A stretch of 32,736 nt of DNA from the NCBI GenBank assembly GCA_017511185.1, contig JAFWLF010000093.1, positions 1 through 32,736 of the forward strand. The letters run 5' to 3'. Below the pieces are notes generated by a model. The model searched no databases. It saw only the letters and a list, made by a program, of their open reading frames with translations, and had not been told where the DNA came from. The stretch is from RGIG5612 sp017511185. GTDB lineage: Bacteria; Bacillota; Clostridia; Lachnospirales; Lachnospiraceae. This document shows positions 1-8,106 of this stretch, piece after piece; the stretch's first letter is position 1; every line of letters starts with the position of its first letter. A program made the position numbers and the translations under genes.

Positions 1-6
1 CTCAGG

Positions 7-36
7 AAAAACCGATCGCGTGCGCGCGAGGTTTTT
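7..36. promoter_or_regulatory. GC-rich hairpin before terS (terminator or cos-region element)
   Basis: Arms AAAAACC (7-13) and GGTTTTT (30-36) pair, and inside them TCGCG (16-20) pairs with CGCGA (25-29) over a TGCG tetraloop, leaving a GA bulge on the 5' side. The 3' arm ends in T5, so it could act as a rho-independent terminator for transcripts arriving from the HNH gene. It could equally be dyad symmetry in the cohesive-end region, which usually lies next to the small terminase gene in HNH-containing cos phages. The structure is seen in the sequence; the function is inferred. Confidence 0.5.
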
Positions 37-114
37 GGAAAAAGCCTGAAAAGGGCTGATGTAATAAAAATAACAAGGAATTGCCGATAATTACCGGGAG
101 AGGAGGCGCATGCC

Positions 115-465
115 GTGGCAAAATCACTTAAAACACAGGCGAAACAGATACTGAAAGAGGCTGAAAAGCGCGGCGTCTCTTCAAACTACTTTTTCGCCAC
201 GACATTCAAACGGTACCAGGTGCAGCTGTCAATCATGGACAGTCTGGAACAGTCGATCAGTGAACTCGGAAACCTGGTGACGAAGGAATATGTCAAAGGG
301 CGGGAGAACCTTGTGGCGAATCCGGCGATTGCCGAATACAATCGGACGTCAACAGCTGCGAACAGCACAGTAAGCACGCTGATATCTATCATGGAGAAGC
401 TTACGGAGGATGCCAACGAAGGCGGAAAGCTGAACGAACTGATCAATTCCCTGAATGATGAATAA
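115..465 (+). CDS. terS: Terminase small subunit, P27-like
   Basis: This 116-residue, mostly helical protein resembles P27-family small terminases, which bind the packaging site and load the large subunit. The C-terminal half has the family pattern of a YVKGRENLVANPAI segment followed by EYNRTSTAANSTVSTLI. The start is GTG at 115, placed by AGGAGG at 101-106; the nearby ATG at 110 is out of frame. The gene overlaps terL by 11 bases, so the two are translationally coupled. HNH - terS - terL is the usual order in cos-type phages of Firmicutes, and here the HNH gene lies at the far right end of the window. Confidence 0.9.
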   Translation: MAKSLKTQAKQILKEAEKRGVSSNYFFATTFKRYQVQLSIMDSLEQSISELGNLVTKEYVKGRENLVANPAIAEYNRTSTAANSTVSTLISIMEKLTEDANEGGKLNELINSLNDE

Positions 466-2107
466 TTACATTCTGAGCTACTACCAGCAGATTCGGGACG
501 GGACGATCACAGCCGGACGGTGGGTGCGGGTTCTATATGAATTTATCATCCGCGGGCTGGAAGAAAAGCGGTTTTTCTACAGCCCGAAAAAGGCTGCGGC
601 GGCGATCCGCTTCGTCGAGAACTTCTGCCATCACCACGAAGGCGCTCTGGCACCGCAGCTGATCAGACTGGAACTTTGGCAAAAGGCACTGCTGTCCCTG
701 ATTTTCGGAATCGTAGACGAAGACGGCTTGCGGCAGTTCCGGGAGATCTTCCTAGTGCTTGGACGCAAGAACGGGAAGACGCTGCTCGCTGCCGGCATAG
801 CGGAATATATGACATTTCTCGACGGGGAATACGGTGCCCGCATCTATTTCGCAGCACCGAAGCTGGAACAGGCTGCCCTGTGCTTCGACGCTTACTACCA
901 GATGATCAAGCAAGAGCCGGAACTGAAGAAGATGGCTCAGAAGCGCCGGACGGATATTTATATCGCGTCGAGCAACTCGTCTGCGCGGCCGCTGGCATTC
1001 AATGCTAAGAAAAGTGATGGTCTGAATATCTCCTGTGCAATAGCTGACGAGTGCGCCAGCTGGCAGGGAGACGCAGGACTGAAGTTCTACGAAGTAATCA
1101 AGTCCTCCATGGGCGCGAGAAAGCAGCCGATGCTTCTCTCCATCTCCACTTCCGGATATATCAACGACGGCATCTACGACGAGCTGATCAAGAGATCAAC
1201 TCGTTTTTTGATGGGAGATTCCAGAGAAAAGCGGTTGCTTCCGTGCCTGTATATGATTGATGATGTTGAAAAATGGAATGATATCAATGAACTTCAGAAG
1301 AGCAACCCGAATCTGGGCGTATCGATCTCCGTGGAGTATATGCTCGAGGAGATTGCGATCGCAGAGGGATCACTTTCAAAAAAAGCGGAATTCTTAGCAA
1401 AATACTGCAACATCAAGCAGAATTCGTCAGTGGCATGGCTGCCGGCGCAGACGGTGGAGCGGGCGAGCGGGGAGCATCTGGATCTGGAAGACTTCCGGGA
1501 CAGCTACGCAGTAGGAGGAATCGACCTTTCACAGACGCGTGACCTGACGGCCTGCACAATCGTGATCGAGCGGGACGGGGAGCTCTATGTTTTCGCAAAA
1601 TTCTTTCTGCCGGCGGAAAAGATCGACGAGGCGATCCAGCGGGACGGAATCCCATACAACATCTATGTCGAGCGAGGCCTGCTGCAGGTGAGCGGGGATA
1701 ATTATATCGATTACCATGACTGCTTCAACTGGTTTACAGCCCTGATTGAGCAGTATCAGATCTTTCCTCTCCAGACAGGTTATGACCGTTACTGTGCACA
1801 GTACCTGGTGCAGGATATGAAACAGTACGGATTCCATATGGATGACGTTTATCAGGGAGAAAACATCTATCCGGTCATCCTGGAAACGGAAGGCCTCCTG
1901 GAAGACGGCAGAATCCATATCGGAGACAATGATCTGCTGAAAATGCACCTGCTGAACAGCGCAATAAAAATGTCTGTAGAGCGGGGCCGGGGACGCCTGG
2001 TAAAGATCAATCCTTCTCTGCACATAGACGGCGCAGCTGCACTTCTGGATGCGATGACGGTCCGGCAAAAATGGTATGCAGAAATCGGCGAACAGCTGAA
2101 AAACTGA
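455..2107 (+). CDS. terL: Terminase large subunit (ATPase/nuclease)
   Basis: This 550-residue packaging motor has a full family length. The N-terminal ATPase domain has a Walker A loop GRKNGKT at residues 103-109 and a Walker B region CAIADE with the acidic pair at 198-199. The C-terminal RNase H-like nuclease begins around GGIDLSQT, with a probable metal-binding Asp near residue 357, and a further acidic cluster lies near HIDGAAALLDAM at the C-terminus. It belongs to the phage terminase-like large subunit group (Terminase_1 type). It acts at the portal to pump and cut DNA. The start overlaps the end of terS, and the portal gene begins 10 bases after its stop. Confidence 0.95.
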   Translation: MMNNYILSYYQQIRDGTITAGRWVRVLYEFIIRGLEEKRFFYSPKKAAAAIRFVENFCHHHEGALAPQLIRLELWQKALLSLIFGIVDEDGLRQFREIFLVLGRKNGKTLLAAGIAEYMTFLDGEYGARIYFAAPKLEQAALCFDAYYQMIKQEPELKKMAQKRRTDIYIASSNSSARPLAFNAKKSDGLNISCAIADECASWQGDAGLKFYEVIKSSMGARKQPMLLSISTSGYINDGIYDELIKRSTRFLMGDSREKRLLPCLYMIDDVEKWNDINELQKSNPNLGVSISVEYMLEEIAIAEGSLSKKAEFLAKYCNIKQNSSVAWLPAQTVERASGEHLDLEDFRDSYAVGGIDLSQTRDLTACTIVIERDGELYVFAKFFLPAEKIDEAIQRDGIPYNIYVERGLLQVSGDNYIDYHDCFNWFTALIEQYQIFPLQTGYDRYCAQYLVQDMKQYGFHMDDVYQGENIYPVILETEGLLEDGRIHIGDNDLLKMHLLNSAIKMSVERGRGRLVKINPSLHIDGAAALLDAMTVRQKWYAEIGEQLKN

Positions 2108-2117
2108 GGTTAAAACT

Positions 2118-3305
2118 ATGGGATTATTTGAAAAACTATTTGGGAACCGGCCAAAGGCACGAGGAGAGCTGCAGACGTTCAGAATGTTGAACGGGTATAC
2201 ACCAGTCTTCACAACATTCTCCGGCGGCCTTTATGAGAGCGAACTGGTCCGAGCGGCAATCAATGCGCTGTCCACGCACATCTCAAAGCTGAATGTCGAA
2301 ATCAAAGGCGCCGCAAAACCGTCGATGCAGACACTGCTGAAACACGCGCCGAACGAGTTCCAAACATGGAGCCAGTTCCTGTCCAGGGCTGCAACAATTT
2401 ACTATACAAGCAATAACCTGATCATTACGCCGGTATGGGATGAATACGGGCAGATCAGCGGAATGTATACTCCGCTTCCGTCACGCTGCGAGATCGTGCA
2501 GTATCAGAACGTGCCGTATTTGCGCTATGAGTTTTCAAACGGACAGAGGGCAGCCGTCGAGCTGTCGGCCTGCGGGATAATGCCTAGGATGCAGTACAGG
2601 GACGATTTCTTCGGGACTGATAACTCCGCACTTTTCCCGACAATGGAACTGATCAACATCCAGAACCAGGGCATCGAGGAAGGCGTGAAGAGCGCTGCCA
2701 CTTACCGCTTCATGGCTCAGCTGTCGAACTTCTCGAAGGCGGAGGATCTGGCCAAAGAGCGGAAGCGCTTTACTACGGAAAACCTGGCAACGGACGCGGA
2801 AGGCGGCGGTCTGCTGCTTTTCCCGAATACATACACAAACATCAAGCAGATCGACGCGAAGCCGTTTGTAGTGGATGCGGATCAGATGAAGATCATCAAG
2901 GAAAACGTGTATCAGTATTTCGGAGTAAATGAAAAGATCCTGACGAATTCCTTTGACGCGGAGATATGGTCTGCTTTCTATGAAGGGGCCATCGAGCCAT
3001 GGGCGATTCATTTCTCTGAAGTGCTGACAAAGATGCTTTTCACCGGACGGGAGCAGTCACTTGGAAATCTGGTGATAGCCACGGCGAACCGGCTGCAGTA
3101 TATGTCGAACGGTGATAAGCTGCGCGTCTCCGCGCAGATGGCGGACAGAGGTCTGATGACCAGAAACGAGATCCGCGAGATCTGGAACTTGGCACCGCTT
3201 CCGGAGCCTTACGGAAGCCAGCTGCCGATCCGCGGAGAATACTACAACGTTGGAGAAGACAAAAAGATCGGGGAGGATAAAGACGATGAATCCGGAACAA
3301 AATGA
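2118..3305 (+). CDS. Portal protein, HK97 type
   Basis: This 395-residue protein matches HK97-like portals (Phage_portal family) in position and sequence. It has an N-terminal region with SALSTHISKL, a central ADQMKIIKENVYQYFGVNEKIL segment (typically a helix in the family), and a C-terminal segment MADRGLMTRNEIREIWNL, all characteristic of the family. Twelve copies form the ring through which DNA enters the head. The ribosome site GAGG lies about 10 bases before the ATG. Its last 20 bases overlap the protease gene, the usual portal-protease-capsid arrangement. Confidence 0.93.
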   Translation: MGLFEKLFGNRPKARGELQTFRMLNGYTPVFTTFSGGLYESELVRAAINALSTHISKLNVEIKGAAKPSMQTLLKHAPNEFQTWSQFLSRAATIYYTSNNLIITPVWDEYGQISGMYTPLPSRCEIVQYQNVPYLRYEFSNGQRAAVELSACGIMPRMQYRDDFFGTDNSALFPTMELINIQNQGIEEGVKSAATYRFMAQLSNFSKAEDLAKERKRFTTENLATDAEGGGLLLFPNTYTNIKQIDAKPFVVDADQMKIIKENVYQYFGVNEKILTNSFDAEIWSAFYEGAIEPWAIHFSEVLTKMLFTGREQSLGNLVIATANRLQYMSNGDKLRVSAQMADRGLMTRNEIREIWNLAPLPEPYGSQLPIRGEYYNVGEDKKIGEDKDDESGTK

Positions 3306-3912
3306 GATCAGAATGTTTGATTTCGATATCCGGGCGGAGCAGAACGACGAGCACGGCCACCATCTGACGGGCAGACCGATTGTCTTCGGAGTGCGCACGG
3401 ATCTAGGATGGTATGATGAGATTATCGACCAGGGGGCACTGGATGGAACAGACCTGAAAGATGTACGCTTCCTGGTAAACCACAACACCGATATGATTCC
3501 GCTTGCACGTTCGCGGAACAACAACGCGAAAAGCACCATGCAGATGGAAGTGGACGCGCAGGGCATGACTATCCGCGTTGATCTTGACACGGAAAACAAT
3601 GCCGATGCAAGAAGCCTTTACTCCGCTGTGGATCGGGGGGACATTTCCGGAATGTCTTTCATGTTCCGTGTGGATAAAGATAGCTGGGATGATATAGACA
3701 CGGATCATCCGACAAGACATATCCGGAGCTTCCGGAAAGTTTTCGAGGTGTCCGCCGTGACTTTCCCAGCATATGAACAGACCTCGATATCTGCAAGGGG
3801 CCTGTCTGATGCGCTGGAGAGCGCAAGGGCATCACTGGAGAGTGAAAGAGCCGAGAAGCGGGAGATCGAGAGGAAAAAACAGAGGATCAAGATCCTCACG
3901 GAGGTAATGTAA
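3286..3912 (+). CDS. Prohead protease, HK97 gp4-like (Peptidase S78)
   Basis: This 208-residue serine protease should remove the scaffold-like N-terminus of the capsid protein during head maturation. The FLVNHN motif carries the probable catalytic His and GDISGMSFMF the catalytic Ser, followed by FEVSAVTFPAYEQTSI, the family's conserved last block. A highly charged coiled-coil tail follows, which in the family aids assembly. I chose ATG 3286 because GGGAGGA lies at 3271-3277 and the family starts close to the conserved core; a TTG at 3250 would add 12 poorly supported residues. The stop overlaps the capsid start (TAATG). Confidence 0.92.
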   Translation: MNPEQNEIRMFDFDIRAEQNDEHGHHLTGRPIVFGVRTDLGWYDEIIDQGALDGTDLKDVRFLVNHNTDMIPLARSRNNNAKSTMQMEVDAQGMTIRVDLDTENNADARSLYSAVDRGDISGMSFMFRVDKDSWDDIDTDHPTRHIRSFRKVFEVSAVTFPAYEQTSISARGLSDALESARASLESERAEKREIERKKQRIKILTEVM

Positions 3913-5036
3913 TGGACTTTACTCAGATGACTGCAGAGCAGCTGATGGAGCGCCGTACGGCTATTGCCGCGGAAATCGACGCGCCGGATGCTGATCTCGA
4001 TGCGCTGGAAGCAGAAGCCAGAGGCATCAATGAAGAGCTGGAGAGACGCAGAAACGCGGAAAGCCAGCGCACTGCCATCCGGACCGCCATTGCTGACGGT
4101 GCCGGAGAAACAACTAACACTTTTGAAAACCACGAAAGAGAGGAAAGAAAAATGTTTGGTATTGAAACTGTTGAATACCGTGACGCATGGGTCAAGAAGA
4201 TCATCGGCCGCGACCTGAACGAGGAAGAGCGTTCTGCCCTTTCTTCCGCCGGCGCCGTGATCCCGACCATGACCGTGAATGCGGTCTGGGATAAGCTGGT
4301 AAAACCTGCTGAGCTGCTCGGCAAGGTCGATGTCAGCCAGTTCCCGAACTATGTCCGCTTCCCGAAAGCTACGACTGTGAATCCCGCAACTGCTCAGGCC
4401 GTCGGCGGCAGCATCTCCGAGTCCAGTGATGTGGTCGGTTATGTTGATCTCGTCCCGAATGAATATGTCAAGCTCCTCACTGTAGGTGCTGACATTGAAC
4501 ACATGGCCATTCCTGCAATCCATGACTGGATTGTGGACAACCTCACCAACAGCATCCGCTATGCTATCAACAAGGACATCGTTGTCGGTACCGGCACAAA
4601 TGCCCTGAAGGGCCTTACCGCGAGCATCAACGCGAATGCCACCGCGATCCCGGCAACGGTCACCAAGGCCTCGCTGCTCAAGATCATGGGCACACTCGGC
4701 GCGAACTACCAGAACGGCGCTGTCTGGATCATGACACCGACTATGTTCTTTGAGAACGTGATGACACAGACCACTCTCAACGATTACGTCATCAACGACG
4801 GCTTCGAATACAAACTGTTCGGCCATGACGTGGTACTGATGTCCGAATGCCTGGTATCCAGCAAGGAAACCGTCTTCTACGGCGATCCGAAGGCCTACAA
4901 GGTGAACATCTTCAAGGCTCTGGAAGTGAAGCCCTTTGAGACCGCGACCACCACGAACATCCAGTTCCGTGGCGCCTGCATGGCTGACGGCGAACTGCTT
5001 GACACCAGCGCCTTCGTGAGATTCGCACAGACCTGA
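3912..5036 (+). CDS. Major capsid protein, HK97 fold, with N-terminal delta domain
   Basis: This 374-residue protein has a charged, coiled-coil delta domain (about residues 1-80) that acts as internal scaffold and should be removed by the upstream protease. The HK97-fold body follows, from about MFGIETVEYRDAW at residue 81 onward. The body carries the family's segment around LTVGADIEHMAIPAIHDWIVDNL and a GTGTNALKGL turn. Codon use becomes more biased toward C-ending codons after residue 81, as expected for a highly expressed shell protein. A second good ribosome site sits exactly at residue 81 (see the separate entry). Confidence 0.95.
   Translation: MDFTQMTAEQLMERRTAIAAEIDAPDADLDALEAEARGINEELERRRNAESQRTAIRTAIADGAGETTNTFENHEREERKMFGIETVEYRDAWVKKIIGRDLNEEERSALSSAGAVIPTMTVNAVWDKLVKPAELLGKVDVSQFPNYVRFPKATTVNPATAQAVGGSISESSDVVGYVDLVPNEYVKLLTVGADIEHMAIPAIHDWIVDNLTNSIRYAINKDIVVGTGTNALKGLTASINANATAIPATVTKASLLKIMGTLGANYQNGAVWIMTPTMFFENVMTQTTLNDYVINDGFEYKLFGHDVVLMSECLVSSKETVFYGDPKAYKVNIFKALEVKPFETATTTNIQFRGACMADGELLDTSAFVRFAQT
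4138..4154 (+). promoter_or_regulatory. Internal ribosome site and start within the capsid gene
   Basis: GAGAGG at 4138-4143 lies 8 bases before an in-frame ATG at 4152. The ATG is codon 81 of the capsid gene, exactly where the delta domain ends and the mature shell domain begins. Translation from it would yield a capsid protein without a scaffold domain. The spacing and motif are seen directly; use in the cell is inferred. Confidence 0.45.
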
Positions 5037-5061
5037 TAAACCATAACATCGGAGAAAATCC

Positions 5062-5694
5062 ATGAGGACACTGGTTGCCGTCCCGTGCATGGACATGATG
5101 CACACGCAGTTTGTAAGCTCGCTTGTCGGGCTGAAGCTCGGTGATGATTACGAAGTGAGATTCGGAGCATCGTCACTGGTTTACGATACAAGGAATCAGC
5201 TTCTGGTGTATGCACTGGAAAACGGGTTTGACAGGATCCTCTGGCTTGACTCCGATATGGTTTTCACACCTGACGTTCTGGCCTGCCTTGAGCAGGATGC
5301 GGACAAGGGTTTTGATATTGTGAGCGGCTTGTATTTCAAACGCAAGCCGCCACACTCTCCCGTCGTGTTCAGGCGGTGCGAGGTTGTCAAAACGGAAGAC
5401 GGGAAGGTCGACCCGGTAAACGAGGTTTTCAGCGACTATCCGGATGAATGCCTGTTTGAGATCGCTGCCTGCGGGTTAGGCTGTGTTCTGATGAACATGG
5501 AAACCGTGCGGCGCGTGACAGAGGCATACGGAAGATGGCTTTTTATGCCGCTCAGCGGCTTCGGTGAAGATCTCAGCTTCTGCCTGAGGGCAAGGGCAGC
5601 CGGCCTGAGAATATGGTGCGACAGCCGTGCGAAGTGTGGCCATGTCGGAGAGATGATCTTTGATGAAGACTATTACAAGAGGTTGCAGGAATGA
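5062..5694 (+). CDS. GT-A fold glycosyltransferase-like protein
   Basis: This 210-residue protein begins with MRTLVAVPCMDMMHTQF, a first strand typical of GT2-like nucleotide-sugar transferases, and carries a DxD-type metal and nucleotide-sugar motif in ILWLDSDMVF (about residues 63-72). Further conserved features are GFDIVSGLYFKRKP, EIAACGLGCVLM and the GFGEDLSFCLRARAAG block, whose ED pair resembles the catalytic-base region of GT2 enzymes. It has no signal peptide or membrane segment. It sits between the capsid and connector genes with the same orientation and tight spacing, so modification of the capsid or another virion protein is a reasonable inference. The substrate is not evident. Confidence 0.75.
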   Translation: MRTLVAVPCMDMMHTQFVSSLVGLKLGDDYEVRFGASSLVYDTRNQLLVYALENGFDRILWLDSDMVFTPDVLACLEQDADKGFDIVSGLYFKRKPPHSPVVFRRCEVVKTEDGKVDPVNEVFSDYPDECLFEIAACGLGCVLMNMETVRRVTEAYGRWLFMPLSGFGEDLSFCLRARAAGLRIWCDSRAKCGHVGEMIFDEDYYKRLQE

Positions 5695-5879
5695 TGAGAG
5701 TAACACTTGCCAGAGATACCAGGATCGCGTACAAGGCCGGAGACACCATTGAGGTATCACCGGATCTTTACAAGCTTCTGGTCGAGACAGGATCCGTGGA
5801 AGCGGCTCCGGAAGTTGCTGACGAAATGCTGACGGAAGCGGAAACTCCGGAAAAACCGAAGCGGACCAGGAAAAAGTAA
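5691..5879 (+). CDS. Small hypothetical head-region protein
   Basis: This 62-residue protein has an N-terminal half that looks like a small beta-rich domain (VTLARDTRIAYKAGDTIEV) and a low-complexity tail of Glu, Pro and Lys. The ATG overlaps the glycosyltransferase stop (ATGATGA), so it is translationally coupled. Small proteins of this kind often lie between the capsid and connector genes in Firmicutes phages. I do not recognise a defined function. Confidence 0.7.
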   Translation: MMRVTLARDTRIAYKAGDTIEVSPDLYKLLVETGSVEAAPEVADEMLTEAETPEKPKRTRKK

Positions 5880-5891
5880 GAGGGCAGTGAA

Positions 5892-6203
5892 ATGGCAATG
5901 CTTGATGACGTAAAGGTAGCCGTCCGGCTGACAACCGATGCCTTTGACAGCGAAATAAACAGCCTGATTGAAGCGGCAAAAGCAGATCTGGGCATTGCGG
6001 GAGTTGTTCTGCCGAACGAAATGGATGATATCTGCAAGCGGGCCATTATTACATATTGCCGCATGAATTTCAGTTATCCGGATGGCGGCGGGCACCTGAA
6101 CAGCAGCTATGACCGTATGAAATCATCCTATGACGAGCAGAAGGCTCAGCTGGCCACAGCGACCGGCTATACAGACTGGGGTGACGGGGATGGTAGTAAC
6201 TGA
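5892..6203 (+). CDS. Head-tail connector, gp6-like adaptor
   Basis: This 103-residue helical protein has the N-terminal pattern LDDVKVAVRLTTDAFDSEINSLIEAAKADL seen in gp6/gp15-like head-tail connectors (phage DNA-packaging protein family). That family forms the ring directly below the portal. Its position right before the stopper, HK97 gp10-like and terminator genes supports this. The ribosome site is an AGAGGG-like run just upstream of ATG 5892. Confidence 0.85.
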   Translation: MAMLDDVKVAVRLTTDAFDSEINSLIEAAKADLGIAGVVLPNEMDDICKRAIITYCRMNFSYPDGGGHLNSSYDRMKSSYDEQKAQLATATGYTDWGDGDGSN

Positions 6204-6501
6204 GGATGTCCTGCAGCTCGTGTCCGTTACGAAAACTCAGAACAGCTACGGCGTATGGGAAAAAACGGAAACACTGACGCAGGTCTTTTGCAAAGTTTCT
6301 TCTATAAGCCAGAGCGAGTTTTTCGAAGCGGGAAGGAACGGCCTGAATCCGGAATGGCGCTTTATGGTTTTCGCGGGAGACTATAACGGAGAAGAAACTG
6401 TAATCTTCCAGAATAAGCGCTACGGCGTTTATCGCACTTTCTTTACAGGAGACTGGGTAGAGCTGTACGTCCAGCGAAAAGGCGGAACAAATGGCCAGTA
6501 A
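6190..6501 (+). CDS. Head closure / head-tail joining protein
   Basis: This 103-residue, beta-rich protein matches the head-tail joining (stopper) group in order and composition, with a VTKTQNSYGVWEKTETLTQVFCKVSSISQSEFFEAG stretch typical of the family, here given as two pieces: VTKTQNSYGVWEKTE and FCKVSSISQSEFFEAG. It should plug the connector channel after packaging. The start is ATG 6190, overlapping the connector gene by 14 bases; an in-frame GTG at 6181 is the alternative. The stop overlaps the next gene by 11 bases. Confidence 0.78.
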   Translation: MVVTEDVLQLVSVTKTQNSYGVWEKTETLTQVFCKVSSISQSEFFEAGRNGLNPEWRFMVFAGDYNGEETVIFQNKRYGVYRTFFTGDWVELYVQRKGGTNGQ

Positions 6502-6892
6502 ACGCACGCCGATCGATAAGCTTGACACAGCAATCAGCAAGATACTGGAAGAGTATGGTGACGATCTGAAAGAAAACGTAAAATCCGCCGCCAAAGCAGT
6601 GACGAAAAAAGGCGTGACTGCCGTAAAGCAGGGAGCAAGAAGTTCTTTTAAAGGCTCCGGGGATTATCCGAAAGGATGGACGTCAAAATTCGAAGAGGGA
6701 CGGATCAGCGCACAGGGAATAATCTATAACAAAGACCTCCCGGGCTTGCCGCATCTTCTGGAACACGGGCACGCGAAGCGCAACGGCGGAAGAGTTGCCG
6801 GCAGGATCCATATCGGGAATGTGGAGCAGGATATTGTGCAGAAATTTGAAAAGGCGGTGAAGGAAGCCATTGACAGCGCAGGAAATAAATGA
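6491..6892 (+). CDS. HK97 gp10-like tail completion protein
   Basis: This 133-residue protein has the signature of the HK97 gp10 family: a basic helical N-terminus, then FKGSGDYPKGWTSKF, and the hallmark LPHLLEHGHAKRNGGRV with its LEHGH motif, ending in an amphipathic helix. Members join the tail tube to the head connector. It overlaps both neighbours (11 bases upstream, 23 downstream), showing a tightly coupled morphogenesis operon. Confidence 0.9.
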   Translation: MASKRTPIDKLDTAISKILEEYGDDLKENVKSAAKAVTKKGVTAVKQGARSSFKGSGDYPKGWTSKFEEGRISAQGIIYNKDLPGLPHLLEHGHAKRNGGRVAGRIHIGNVEQDIVQKFEKAVKEAIDSAGNK

Positions 6893-7205
6893 ACTGATAG
6901 ACTCGATAGGATTGCCTTATGCTTATTATCAGTTCCCGGAGAAAACAGATCAGGCGCCACCTTATATCTGCTTTTACATCTCCGGATCCGGTGATTTTAT
7001 GGCAGACCGGAAAAACTATGTAAAGATCCGTCAGCTGAATATAGAACTGTACACTGATAATAAAGATTATGATACGGAGAGGACCGTTGAATCGATCCTG
7101 GCAGAGAATAATATTTCTTATCAGACCGAAGAGAGCTATCTTAATAGCGAACGGATGTATATGGTGACATATACATTCGAAATAATTTTGAATGACGAGG
7201 TATAA
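6870..7205 (+). CDS. Putative tail terminator protein
   Basis: This 111-residue protein lies between the gp10-like gene and the major tail protein, the position of the tail terminator that caps the tube. The body (QLNIELYTDNKDYDTERTVE, then YMVTYTFEIIL) alternates strands and helices as in terminators. The start is probably TTG 6870, with AAGGA about 5 bases upstream inside the preceding gene; no ATG is available before residue 40. Assignment rests mainly on position and fold-like pattern. Confidence 0.7.
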   Translation: MTAQEINELIDSIGLPYAYYQFPEKTDQAPPYICFYISGSGDFMADRKNYVKIRQLNIELYTDNKDYDTERTVESILAENNISYQTEESYLNSERMYMVTYTFEIILNDEV

Positions 7206-7207
7206 CA

Positions 7208-7774
7208 ATGGCTAATAAAGTAAAATATGGTCTTTCCAATGCTTATTATGCTGTTTTGAATGAGACAGCCGGCACTTTCGGAACGCCTGTTGCACTTCCC
7301 GGTGCTGTGAATCTTTCGCTTGACCAGGACGGGGAAACAAACAAATTCCGCGCTGACAACATTGATTTCTACACAAGCATTTCCAACAACGGCTATACCG
7401 GAACTCTTGAGCTGGCGCTGATTCCGGATTCATTCCTGACGGATGTCATGGGTGAGGAAACAGACGCAACAAACGGACTGCAGTATGAGCTTTCCGACGC
7501 AAAGCCGAAGCCGTTTGCTCTTCTTTTCCAGTTTGAAGGGGATGCAAATGCGGTGCGTCATGTGCTTTACAACTGCAAGGCAACGCGGCCGCAGCTGGCA
7601 TCGCAGACTACTGAGGAGACGATCACTCCGGTGACGGAAACCATCAACATCACAGCTGTCGCGTTCAGTACCACTGTCGGAGGGGAGACGGCGCAGATCG
7701 TCAAGGCAAAGTGCGTATCCACTGACAGCGCTTATGAGAACTTCTTCACCGCGGTTCAGCTGCCGACAGCATAA
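7208..7774 (+). CDS. Major tail protein, phi13 type
   Basis: This 188-residue tail tube protein matches the phi13-family major tail proteins: MANKVKYGLSNAYYAVL at the N-terminus, then LDQDGETNKFRADNIDFY, NNGYTGTLELALIPDSF and a late TEETITPVTETINITAVA block. It polymerises into the tail tube around the tape measure. GAGG precedes the ATG by about 7 bases, and the chaperone gene follows after two bases. Confidence 0.93.
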   Translation: MANKVKYGLSNAYYAVLNETAGTFGTPVALPGAVNLSLDQDGETNKFRADNIDFYTSISNNGYTGTLELALIPDSFLTDVMGEETDATNGLQYELSDAKPKPFALLFQFEGDANAVRHVLYNCKATRPQLASQTTEETITPVTETINITAVAFSTTVGGETAQIVKAKCVSTDSAYENFFTAVQLPTA

Positions 7775-7776
7775 TA

Positions 7777-8106
7777 ATGGAGAGGCAGATCACGATTGAC
7801 GGCCGCGAGTATCATATGGTGGCCAACGGCGCGTCCCCGCGCATTTATCGCGGTATGTTCGGAAAGGATGTCTTCAAAGACGCCCAGAATATGGTTGCGG
7901 CTGATGGAACGATCAATGACAGCGAGGTGTTTGAGAACCTTGCTTTCCTGATGGCTATGCAGGGCGGTGAGATTTCAACAGGTACCAGAATTGAAGACTG
8001 GCTTGCCGGAATGGATTCACCGACGGCAATTCTTTCAGCTGCCCAGGATATTGTGGGTCTTTGGAATGATAATCTGGACCAGGAAAGTGAAGCTAAAAAA
8101 AAATAA
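7777..8106 (+). CDS. Tail assembly chaperone, gpG-like
   Basis: This 109-residue acidic helical protein sits between the major tail and tape measure genes, where siphophages encode the chaperone that coats the tape measure. MERQITIDGREYHMVANG and RIYRGMFGKDVFKD are typical of the Firmicutes version. It ends in Lys-Lys-Lys encoded by an A-run directly before the stop. That run is the predicted slippage site for the longer product. There is little ribosome site before ATG 7777, so coupling to the previous gene is likely. Confidence 0.88.
   Translation: MERQITIDGREYHMVANGASPRIYRGMFGKDVFKDAQNMVAADGTINDSEVFENLAFLMAMQGGEISTGTRIEDWLAGMDSPTAILSAAQDIVGLWNDNLDQESEAKKK

Noticed and set aside
3705..5105. 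466-codon open frame opposite the capsid gene
   Set aside because: Antisense shadow of the highly codon-biased capsid gene, no start signals, composition unlike a protein.
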